From: Buxus sempervirens
Lineage: Eukaryota; Streptophyta; Magnoliopsida; Buxales; Buxaceae
Assembly (NCBI GenBank): GCA_947561395.2
Contig: OX387192.1
Span: forward strand, 9,956,221-10,020,220
DNA: 64,000 bases
Direction: 5' to 3'
Shown: in pieces, positions 46,402-57,075 of the stretch
Layout: the number at the start of each line of letters is the position of its first letter
Position numbering within the stretch: position 1 is the first letter of the stretch
The notes under the pieces: model-generated
What the model saw: the letters and a program-made list of their open reading frames with translations, nothing else
What the model was told of the DNA's origin: nothing
The model's database searches: none
Made by a program: the position numbers and the translations under genes

Positions 46402-48981
46402 TGTAGACACCTGATTTTTGAACCCCAAAAAATGTAGAAAATGAAAATTTTAATTAAAAAGTCAAACCCTGAGGGGGCCAAAATTTGATTTTTTTTATCC
46501 AAGGATAATTGACCATCAAACTTCATCTCATTGAAAAAAGCATTTCAACACGGTTCCAACGCAACTGAGTTTGCCGGAATCGGAGTTCGGATGAGAAAGT
46601 TATGAGTTGGTCAAAATTTTGGGAGAGAAAGTTGACTTTTTGCTCGGCCCCAATTCAGCTGTCCAAATTGATCCCAATGAACAGGTGACTCCAACCTGAT
46701 TCCAATGACACTAAGTTTGCTGAAATCGGACACCAAATGAAGAAGTTACGGGCAGTTACAGTTTCAAGAAAACCGCCCATGTGGAAAAATAGCAGCGAAA
46801 AAGCAGAATAAATTAATAAAATAAATAAGATAATCATTTAAAAAAATATCTTTATTTTTTAATAATATTATAATTAAAGAATCTCGTTTTTATAATAAAA
46901 TAATTAAAAAATGGGATAAAAATCTTTAAATAAATCAAATTTAATAAAGCATTTGAAATCCAGTATTTTAAAAACGTGCTCGCCCGTATTTGAAGTGCGG
47001 GCGAGGCATGCCCGCACTTAAATTACGGGCAAGCCTTCTGGAAGGGGACACGCGTCATCGTATGGCGGGACACGCGTCCCGTATGGGCGATTCGGCGAGA
47101 TTTTAGCACATGGGCGGCTCGCCCGCATTTGAAATGCGGGCAAGGCATGCCCGCATTTGAAGTACGGGCAAGGCATGCCCGCATTTGAAGTACGGGCAAG
47201 GCATGCCCGCACTTCAAATACGGGCACGAAAATTTTGGCTATAAATAGGGGGCCAGCCCCCCCCATTTGGGTAAGCTGGTCCTCCTTGTTGGCCCCCCTC
47301 TCCTCCTTGGTGTTTTCCACGGCCAAAGCCCTGCCAAAACCCTCTGCCCTTTTCCACCCAAATTTTATTCCCAAAATACCCCTAGACTCTACCTATTCCT
47401 TTCACCGTCCATCCCTTTCGATCCTGAAGGCGAAGGAGGCTCTTTTCAAGCCCATTTTGGGAAATCCACGGGAGTGCGGAAGCGCTGCCAAAATCATTCG
47501 GAGAATCTCCACACCTCAGAACAAGGTAATAATAGCACGATGAGAGTTTATTGATTTTATATTTGATATATATCAGAATCAAATCGATTAAAGCATCATT
47601 TTTCCTTCTATGGTTTAAATCTGCTTCCTTGCTGTTATAATCTAACTCGATTTGCTTCCTGTGCACAACCTGTGAACTCTCCTGGTGAGAGAGACTCATA
47701 TACGCGAAAAGATGGGAGGAGAGAGCTCTATGTAAAGAAAAGAGTTTCATTGTAGCATTTCTACTCTAACCCTTTATTTGTTCATTTATTTTATCTTAAA
47801 AGGGGGGGTTTTGTCCTCTCCGAAGTCTGTTGTATCCCATAATCCTCCCCCTCTCTCCCTTCTGGATTTCCTCACGTACGCAGGATCGTGAATGGTTTAA
47901 GCGAATCCCAAAGAGTTGAAGTCTCTTTTTCTGCGAAACATCAAAAAAGAATACATTTGAACCGAAAAGCAGGGAGTTTGAACCCCTTTAAAGTGCCACG
48001 AACCACCAATAGAAGTCGGCAAACAGCGAAAGGAAACCGGCGAGTCAGATCCGGCCGAAATCGCAGCCATTTTCGAGATTCGGGCCGAAACCGTATTTTA
48101 AATACGGTCTAGACTTGACCGCATTTGAAATACGGTATGGCCTAAACCGTATATTAAATACGGTTCAGTTCAGACCGTGATTAGAATGCGGTCAAGCCTA
48201 TAAATAACTTAAAGAATTAATTTTTCAGACCCGGTTGGACCCAATCCGACCCATTTAAACATAATCTAACCCATCGGGATTCTTGGACTTTTCCAAGCCC
48301 ATTTTGAGACCGTGGGCCCAACGAGCTCACCAAGGCTTCGTGGGGCCCTCCAATGGGGCCCATATCCCGTCTGTCCCAACCAAGGCCCATTTCGATAAAT
48401 GGGCTAAAGGCCACTTGGTTAATCGCTCTTGGGCCCAATCCAAGCCCGATAAGCCTTAAAAACTTAAACCCACTAAATTGTGTAAGTATAATTGAACCAT
48501 TAAACCAAATAGCCAAATCCAATCAGGGTTACCCAATAACCCAAATTGGGCCTTGGGCTTGACTTAAACCCAAGCTGGATTCCACTGGGCCATCCAACGG
48601 GGCCCATACCAGACCAACTTCATTAATTGATAAAAAGATAAAATCAAATAAAAAGGGGACCCACACCCTCAATGGTCCCCACCAAACCAAATAAGTGTGC
48701 ATGTTGGCCTAGGAATTGGGTGAGAATTAAGTTAACCAAAACGAGGGAGACCCATGGGACCCGTCAACCGACGGGGCGGGCTAGGGTGTCTTCGGACTTC
48801 CCTAGATGTAACCGAGAACTTGCTTAGATCTCTAAAAAGCCGCAGATCAGAAAATTAGGCCCGGATAGGTGCCCCTTTTGTGTCTACCTGCACCTCTCAG
48901 GCAATGGCAACTCCAAACCAGTCCCGAGGCGAGCATCACTTCGCATGCACCTCGTCGTGCGACCAAAATCGGGTGCGCATA
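46402..48981 (+). repeat. TR-GAG 5' LTR
   Basis: Starts TGTAGACACCTGATTTTTG and ends GGGTGCGCATA (expected CACA, one change). It contains palindromic words CGCCCGTATTTGAAGTGCGG and their inverses at 46978-47228, a TATA box CTATAAATAG at 47239, a second palindrome patch (GACCGCATTTGAAATACGGT type) at 48090-48198, and a GGGCCCA-rich stretch after 48230. Possible splice sites flank 47526-47883 (CAAG|GTAATAA, ACGCAG|GATCG). Confidence 0.9.
47239..47248 (+). promoter_or_regulatory. TATA box of TR-GAG 5' LTR
   Basis: CTATAAATAG directly after the palindrome array; the same sequence lies at 57883-57892 in the 3' LTR. Confidence 0.7.
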
Positions 48982-48984
48982 GCT

Positions 48985-49002
48985 TGGCGACTTCGCTGGG
49001 GA
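48985..49002 (+). other. Primer-binding site, tRNA-Arg type
   Basis: TGGCGACTTCGCTGGGGA begins three bases after the 5' LTR. It is complementary, with one mismatch, to the 3' end of plant tRNA-Arg (ending TCCCCAGCGGAGTCG-CCA), the primer used by Ogre/Tat-lineage elements. Confidence 0.8.
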
Positions 49003-50880
49003 CCCCTCAACTCAGTTGGACCCTGGTGCAAAGAGTCAACTTAGATGGATATAGATCGGTTTAGGTATTACCTGTTATCTTACTTTAAGTGAGATGCAGA
49101 ATACGCGTAATTGCGTGATCTGGGGAGTCCTATCAAAGGGACGAGATAATTGCCTAAGGAAAGTGGAATTTAAGTAGTTCCTTGTGACCCTCCACTTACC
49201 TGGAGACTCTCCCGGACATCGTATTGCGTGCCAGTTCTGCACCTCACTATAAAGAAATAACAAGGAACCCTTTACCAATCAAATGTCCAAAACTCACCCA
49301 AATAGACACAACACTTTGCCCAACTGCACACATGAGCACTCCATCACACCGTGGATGATTTCCTTTTCTGCGTTAAACTGTGTGGGGTGACATGCACGAG
49401 GGAGTCTGCGTGGATGATCCGATCTGAATGCTGTTATGAATTGCTGCTCTTCCTTACCAAAACTTAGATCTCCTTAGAAGCCACCCTTCTATTTCGATAA
49501 ACTTACTTTTGGGATGGTATTAGCCCCACACTTCCATGGCTTACCGGGGAAAACAGGGTAAACCCATCTCCCCAGGTTTCTGGATTCCTTAGCGCCACTG
49601 GCTTCATGTTGTAGTACGAGAGGGTCTAGTACTTGGCTCAGATCCTTGTAGGCAAATGTCTCGGGCTAGGTACCCTTCCCCTACCTAATGTTTCTGATAA
49701 ACCGCAGCTTTATGAATACAGTATGGATATGGATGTGAATGTGAATATTGGAGAATAAAAGCAATTTAAAATCCAAGAGTCCATCAGGGGCAAGTACCCC
49801 CGCTCTTTTACATCAAATTGAGTAAACCCTAGATCATGGGCTACCTTAGCCCTAATTCAGGAAGCCAACCAAATTCTAATCAGGGGAGCCACCCCAGATC
49901 CAAGCATTGAGTCTCGTAAGCCGTGGACCTTGACCCATTGAGTCCGTCAGAAGCACTTTGAATCCAGGTCGGCCTTTTGAGCAGATGAAAGCCAGCCAGG
50001 TCAGAAAATTAGGCAGAAATAGGCCAAATCAGAACAGGGGCATAAAACCCTAGATCTAGGAATCCAGCCTACCTGCCTTGAAGCAAATTTGTATCCTTCT
50101 TTTGGGTTCCCAAAAGCCTTTAAGATGAAATTTTGCAGATTTTGAATATCATGTAATTTTCGCCCTTGCTGGCAGATTGTCAATTTTTTTGGTCTAACAC
50201 CTGAAAGTAAAGGTAGATGAAAGAACAAATGAAAGAAGGTTGATTTGGACTCAGATGTGCTTCTATACACAAATATTTCTAGGAGTCGTGCCTCAAAGGG
50301 CACCAACCTTTTTAGGATTATGCACACACTTTTTTGTGCAAATGGGTAATATCATTTAATCTTTGCTTTAATTTTGTATACGCATTTTCATGCATCAAGT
50401 GCACACACTTACAGATCATCTGCATAAACATGCCTGATCAACTCATTCCTAAAAAAAAAATTCAAAAATCTGAATTGCTTCTAAGCGTTCATCAAACTTG
50501 CCTTAGGGCAAAAAATGGTTTCAATCCCCTGTGCTTAAACCAAGTTCAAAAAAATTTTGAGATCAATTGGCTCTGAAATAGCCCAAAATAATGAATTGAG
50601 AAAATCAAAGACAAGTCTGATCATTGCCTATGGCCATCGGACAAAGAAAAAAAAAAGAAGAAAAAGAAAAAAAAAATTCTCAAAGAAAGTCAGCCAATTG
50701 GGAAATCAACTCTTGTAGTTTCCCAAATCCTGATGGAAATCAATACTTTGTGTTCCCACCATCCCAAATCCCTTATCATTCTTTGGAATTCTCCAAACTG
50801 ATCCTTTGGAAATCAACGCTCCGCATTTCCGAAATCAAAATCGGCTCCTGTGGTTTCTGATCCCAGAGATTCTTTCTTTA
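49003..50880 (+). other. TR-GAG leader, first part
   Basis: Non-coding. Purine-rich runs near 50640-50680 (AAAGAAAAAAAAAAGAAGAAA type). No domain seen in any frame. Confidence 0.4.
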
Positions 50881-51900
50881 CCTCTGAAATGGCGGTTTTA
50901 ATCTTCTACCTTGACTTCCGAAATGGCGGTCCAAAACAAAAATATTTTCTCATGACCTCCAAAATGGCAGTTCAAAAAAATCATCCTCTTTATCTCTCAA
51001 GTGGTGGTCCCTTTCCTTACCTCCGAAGTGGCGGTTAACCTCCAAAGTGACGGTTAAAGGAAATCATTTTCAGAAATCTCCTTTCTTTACCTTCGGAGTG
51101 GAAGTTCTAATATCATCTTCTTCCCTTACCTCTAAAGTGGCAGTTAAAAGGGATCCTTTTCCTTACCTCCGAAATGGCGGTCAACCTCCAAAGTGGCGGT
51201 TGAAGGAAAACATTTTCAGAGAACTTTTTCCTTACCTCCGAAGTGGCGGTCAACCTCCGAAGTGGCGGTTGAAGGAAATCATTTCCAGAAATCTTTTCTC
51301 ATTACCTTCGAAGTGGCGGTTCAGAAGAGATTATTTCCTTACCTCCGAAGTGGCGGTCAACCTCCGAAGTGGTGGTTGAAGGAAATCATTTCTGGACATC
51401 TTTTCTCATTACCTCCGAAGTGGTGGTTAAAAGGGAAACCTCCGAAGTGGCGGTTAAAAGAGATTTTCCCCCTTTACCTCCGAAGTGGCGGTTAAAAGGG
51501 ATCTTTCCTCCGAAGTGGAGGCCAACCTCCGAAATGGCAGTCCTTTTCATTACCTCCGAAGTGGCGGTCAACCTTTGAAGTGGCGGTTGAAGGAAATCAT
51601 TTTCAGAGATCTTTTTTCCTTACCTCTGAAGTGGCGGTTAAAAGGGAAACCTCCGAAGTGGCGGTTAAAAGAGATTTTCCTCCTTTACCTCCGAAATGGC
51701 GGTTAAAAGGGATCTTTCCTCCGAAGTGGAGGCCAACCTCCGAAATGGCAGTCCTTTTCCTTACCTCCGAAGTGGTGGTTAACCTCCGAAGTGGCGGTAA
51801 AAGGAAATCATTTTCAGAAATCTTCTTTCCTTACCTCTGAAGTGGCGGTGAAAAGGAGATTATTCTCAGGGACTCTCCCCTTGTCTCCGAATGGCGGCTA
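50881..51900 (+). repeat. Leader minisatellite of CCTCCGAAGTGGCGGTTAAA units
   Basis: About 35-40 irregularly spaced copies of CTCCGAAGTGGCGGTnAA, often grouped as CCTTACCTCCGAAGTGGCGG, then GTCAACCTCCGAAGTGGCGG, then TTGAAGGAAATCATTTnCAG. A longer segment (about 51410-51570) is largely repeated at about 51630-51790. The frames through it (SEVAVK, PPKWRLK) are repeat artefacts without starts in context. Confidence 0.9.
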
Positions 51901-52064
51901 AAAAGAGATCAAATTATCCTCCTTGGTTGTTGAATAAAAGTTTCAAAACAAAGGAAAAATCAATTAAGTGGAAATCAATCAAATCAAAAAGTCTTGAATA
52001 ATCTGCATTGGCATGCATCAACATGCATTATATTTTTTATCTAATCTAAATTTGTTATACTAAT

Positions 52065-54536
52065 TTGTGTTTTTGTATAATAAAGGTACCACGATTGCGT
52101 ATCACAGCCCATACCTCCTACGATCAAGAAGAAAACTCCAGATGGATCCTGCTGAAGGACTTTGAACAAGCACTACCTCCACCTCCTCAGGGGCAAGAAA
52201 AGCTGGAAGATCATCCAGTAATCATAGGAATTAACCAGCAAATGGCTCACATCACGGCCATGATGGCAAACATGATGCAGCGAATGGAAAGGCTGAAAAT
52301 ACTACCCTGGTTTATACAACCACAGCAGCAGTTGCCGATACCTCCACAACAGTCGGTACCTCCCCAGGAGCCACCAGTACCACCACCACAGCCATTGGCA
52401 CCTCAACCACTGCCAGTGATGCTAGAGCAGCTACCACCTACCATTCCACAGATAAACTTGCATCCGCCAGAGCAGCCAGTTCCTCAACCACTACTTGTCT
52501 AGCCAGAACAATTAAGGATTCCGGCACCCCCTGTTATTCCAAAACAACAAGTGATGGGAATAGGACACGAAGTAGAAGATTGGTATCGGGCACAAGAATC
52601 AATGCAAGCCGATTTACAGGCCCTAAAAGAACATGTACGGAATGCGAACCGAGGTTCTGTGCCAAAAGAAGCCTCACTGGATAGGCTAGGGTTCTTCCCT
52701 GATTTACAGCTTCCGCCAAAATTCAAGTGTCCGGATTTTGTGAAGTTTGACGGAAATGGAGATCCGCTGTCACATCTGAGAGCATACTACCGAGACATGT
52801 GCCAGTATGCACATGATGAAAAAATTATGATCCAATTTTTCCAACGCTCATTGATGGGATCAGCACAGAGGTGGTTCACCAGTCTGGACAGAAGTCGAAT
52901 CAAGACTTGGGATGACCTAGCAAGCACCTTCCTGGAGCACTTTAAATTCAATACTGAGGTCTTGCCAACTCGAATGGAGCTACAAAAGATGGCCAAGAAA
53001 AGTACTGAGTCCATCCGTGAATATGCCAAGAGGTGGCGAGAAATGGCTGCGATGGTCCAGCCTCCCATGCTGGAGAAAGAGATGGTAACCTTGTTCATCT
53101 CAACATTGGGGCAACCATATTATACACTACTGCTGGGGTAGTTTGCTACGAGTTTCGCAGACCTGGTAGTTGTGGCAGACAAAATAGAGGACGGGGTCAA
53201 GTCCTGCAGAGTCACCGGATTTCCTGAGCAGAAAAGGAACCCTGTTAGTGGGAGAGGTCCGGAAAGGAAGAAAGAAGACGAAACTGTTAATTACGTCCAG
53301 CCAAACAGACCTTTCCATTTCTCAGCACTTGACAGGAGAGAAAACCAAAACACTAGCCAGGAAACGCAGGCTACAAGACGGCCTAGGTTGACCAGAGAGG
53401 AACACCAAGTGAGAATGACTAGGCTGTTTACTCCCCTCCCCTACTCAGTGTCAGAATTGCTACCAACCTTGTTGAAAAAGGGATATTTGCAAAAAAAGCA
53501 GCCAACCCACCAGCCGACTAATAGTCGCAATTACAACGCTAATGAGCGTTGCGAATATCACATGGGAGCTCCTGGTCATCATACTAACTATTGCTGGGAC
53601 TTGAGGCATGATATACAAGATTTGATCGACAATAAGCAAATTTCCGTCGATCCCCCAGCAACAACTCCTGCAACAGGGGTACAGACTAATCCTCTTCCGG
53701 ACCATAACAAGGCATCTACTAGTGGGCTAGTAAACCTTGTAAGCAATTGTGACGAAAGCCAGAGGCAATTTGACCCGGCAATGCTGATTGGACAGCCAGG
53801 TCAGAAAGTAAGGGTGTATCTTCGGGAGGGAATCAAATCATTGGCTGTGGTTGTTATCTTGAAAGGAGATAATGAAGGCATGTCACCTACTCCCATTAAG
53901 GAATCTAAGGCTGAAGAGGACCAGGATACCCACGTCTGTGCGCTTGAGGATGACCCTCAAAGCAGTGAAGAGGTAACGGGACCACAGCGTCCAAACAACT
54001 GTGGATGGATCAGTGATTCTCCATCAGCCAGAGAAGGAGCAGGTAGCTCTGCAGGATTCTGGTATCAAGGCAGGTCACCTGCCCAAGATTCATCGGTGGA
54101 TAGCTCAAGGGCACCCCCTCAAAGGTCTGTTGAAGGGCCTCCTGACTGTATGTCTGCCACCTCGGAGCCGAATTTCTATTCCCTTACAGATCCACTGTCA
54201 CCCGAATCTGGGCCGGAATCTATCTTGACTGAGATGCGTCTGTGGCTTAGCCTCCCTTGTGTCACAGTAGAAGGAGTGCCACCATCCACTCCTGAGCTCA
54301 AGAACTTGCCTGACCCATATGAAAGCCAGGGTGAGGATTCAGAGGATACTTCATCAGAGGAGGAGGATCCGGATGAAGACATGGAAGATGCAACGGCGTC
54401 AGATGAAAGTGATCCAGAAGAATCCATCAATATGATCACGGTTGGTGGAACGGAACCAGAGGAGGTGGTTGAAGTCAAGACACCGCTCAGGAACTGGAGC
54501 GCTGTGCTCATTGCAATCCGCAAAGCCAACCTTTGA
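52065..54536 (+). pseudogene. gag: TR-GAG gag gene with two in-frame TAG codons
   Basis: One frame runs from 52065 to 54536 apart from TAG at 52500-52502 and 53139-53141. The first part is proline/glutamine-rich. The Retrotrans_gag domain lies at 52735-53138: CPDFVKFDGNGDPLSHLRAY, then QFFQRSLMGSAQRWF, WDDLASTFLEHFKFN and REYAKRWREMA. After the second TAG come FATSFADLVVVADKIEDGVK and a knuckle-like CEYHMGAPGHHTNYCWDLRH. The long tail is acidic (EDPDEDMEDATASDESDPEE). This is the Tat/Ogre type of GAG. The two stops could be decay or, less likely, readthrough sites. The start is not defined; 52065 is only the first in-frame ATG. Confidence 0.8.
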
Positions 54537-57062
54537 AGGGAGGTTTAATTTACTTTAATGCTTTTTGATGTAAATACCTTTTAATTCTGCATAATAAAAA
54601 AAAAAGAAAAAGAAAAAATGCAAGTGTTTGGTCGGTGATGACATTGTTCTGAGACCACACCCTTTGGCAAGACCATGATCATGGAAAAATGCCGAGTAGC
54701 TCAAAGGTGTTTTCAGCTAGGTGCAATATACTATCCCATGAGAACCTTGATTGAGTCAAAGGCAACCCTTTCTTGATCCATGCATAAACTTTTCTCCCAA
54801 ACCCATCCTTGCACTGGGGCAGAATAACCCTGGAGAGGAAAAAGATGAAAAGAAAAGAGAGAAAATGTCTAATCTAGCTAAGGGCCAAGGCCAACTTAAA
54901 CATCATGTCTTTGAGAAAGGATGAAAGGCCATCCTGAATTTTAAGAATTGCTAATTAAACACTTTGGGCCTGATCGTATTATTCAAATACCCGTGTTGTG
55001 TCTAGCCATTCCACACTGGGGCAAAGCTGAAAAGGAAATAAAAAGGATGAATTAATTCCTAAATGAATTTGCATGAAACAATCCAACCAAGTTGTCACAA
55101 CTTCTGTAAAAGGATGAAAGGCCATTTTTGCTTCACATCCCAAATTTCCAAAATCATATCCTTAGTCAAACCCCTTGAGCCTAACAATCTTCTTTCCAAC
55201 CTACTGAGTCCGAAGCCCTAAATAGAGTACTTGGCAAAAAAAAAAAAAAGAAAGAAAGAAAAGCACACTGGGGCATCAAAAAGCAAAAGTAGACCCCAAA
55301 GGCAAAAGCAAAAATGCTAAAGAAGAAATGAAGGTCACAAAAAGCCTCTAAAAGGAAAAGAGAAGGAAAGAAAGAAGAATTAACACTGCCAAAGTTCAAG
55401 CAACCAAGAAAAGGGTAGAACATGACTCGACCCATTTACAAAAGAACTTTGAGCCGCAATCCTTTTCTTTCATAAACCAAAACCTCGACCTTCATTTTGT
55501 CCCAACAAAAAGTCCTTTTTGATTACAGAAGAAGTGACAATCAGACTTGTGCGGATTTGTGGTGAAGGAATCTAAAGAGGAAGAACGAGCTTCGGCAAGA
55601 CACAAAGTGAAACCTGAGAATGAAAAGATAAAATTTTGAGCCTTGCCACCTTTCATTTCTCAGACTTGAAACCAAGCCGACATTTCCTCCTAATTTCAAG
55701 ACCTCTCTGATCTGAAGGGCATGATATGCAAAAAGTTGGCCAAGAACCCTCAAGTTGGGATAGTCACTAACCCAGGAAAGAACCCTCAGTTGCCAAATCT
55801 TTAAATTGCCCCAAAAAGGAGAAAATGAGAGAAACCAAAACCAGGAAGGGGGACATTCCTTGAAATACCCCTCAACCTTTAAACCCTTGTTGGCACAAGT
55901 CAAGAATTTCATGGGAATACGTGTCAAGCACACTGTCCCAAAACACCTCGAGCCAACAAGGCAAATCTCTGTGGTCATTGGTCTTGCCTTTTCTTTTAAG
56001 ATCACTTGCAAAAAAAAAAACAGAGAAGAGAACCTATTCTGCTACTTATCTTCTTGATTTCAGATACCTCACCGCTTTGTGAGATCTTTGCAGGCCATCA
56101 AGAAACGCCTTAAAGCCAGAGAAAAGAACAAGCCGAAAAAAAGGCTAAGCAGAAAGCCAAGGCAAGGGAATTGCAAAAGGATCCCTCATCCCCAGTGGAT
56201 CTTGTTCCCCAGCAAAGTTCCATTAATCCCCACGGAGTGCCCATACTATACTCAGCAGAAAGAAGCAAAATGTGCGAAGAGGAAAAGACGGTAGAGGCTC
56301 CCACCAATCTCCAGTGGAGTCATTCCAAACCAAGAAACCTCTACCGTATCAAGAGAGGAGCTGACAGAGGAGCTTTTCCCCAAGCTGAGAAGGCCATGCC
56401 GTGAAGAAAGAGCGGTGAAGTTCTCAAGACTTGAAGAAGAAAACAGAATAAAGAAGTTCTGGGCAAATGGGCCCTTTTGTAATTTTTGATTTACCACTTT
56501 TGTAAATAGAATAGGTCAGGTGTGCGAGGTTCTCCGGATAACGGACAACAGCAAGAGAGCCTCCTCCCTACTCCTTCCTTCCTGAACCATCATCAACCCT
56601 CATCTAGCCTCAAGAAAAAAAAAAACTTAAAATCCAAAGTCTGCAAAAGGATAAAAGAAAGCCACAAACTGAAATCACCTAAAAACTTTAATGGAACAAA
56701 TAAGAGAAAAAGAACATTGTTGAGTATCTTGCATCAACGCCGAAACAGGTCGGTGAGCTTAAGTCCAATTCTCAATCTGTCTCTTCTTAATCTGAATTAA
56801 AATCAAGAAATTGCTCCAAGAAACCCGCGAAATGTGGGTGAGCAAGCTTCGAGATCCAAGTGGAAACCAATCAGGAGTTGCTCCAAGAAGCCCGCGAAGT
56901 GTGGGTGAGCAAACTCCAAAAAACTTAGTGGAAACCATTTCGTGTTTCCGCTACTTTGAAAATCAAGAGGACTTAAGCTTGTTGATCATGTCGACCGAAA
57001 TGCAAGGTGCAAAAATAAAGTTCTTTTTCTTCTTTACCGTTCATCCTCAAGGTGACTCCGGC
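54537..57062 (+). other. TR-GAG region after gag, no pol
   Basis: About 2.5 kb of purine-rich, non-coding DNA where an autonomous Tat element would have pol. I looked for reverse transcriptase (YxDD), protease (DSG/DTG) and integrase (HHCC, DDE) signatures in the reading frames and saw none. A phrase (GCTCCAAGAAnCCCGCGAA, GTGTGGGTGAGCAA) occurs twice near 56812 and 56880. Confidence 0.6.
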
Positions 57063-57075
57063 AAAGAGGGGCAGC
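57063..57075 (+). other. Polypurine tract of TR-GAG
   Basis: AAAGAGGGGCAGC directly before the 3' LTR start TGTAGACACC, the position where plus-strand synthesis would begin. Confidence 0.75.

Noticed and set aside
47018-47374. Open frames of CGHALPAFQMR type in the LTR
   Set aside because: They are translations of the palindromic U3 repeats, not genes.
48985-49002. Possible tRNA-Arg gene
   Set aside because: Only the 18 bases complementary to the tRNA 3' end are present, as expected for a primer site. No cloverleaf is present.
51047-51840. Open frames with SEVAVK / PPKWRLK repeats
   Set aside because: They are produced by the leader minisatellite, all frames are equally open, and there is no gag similarity.
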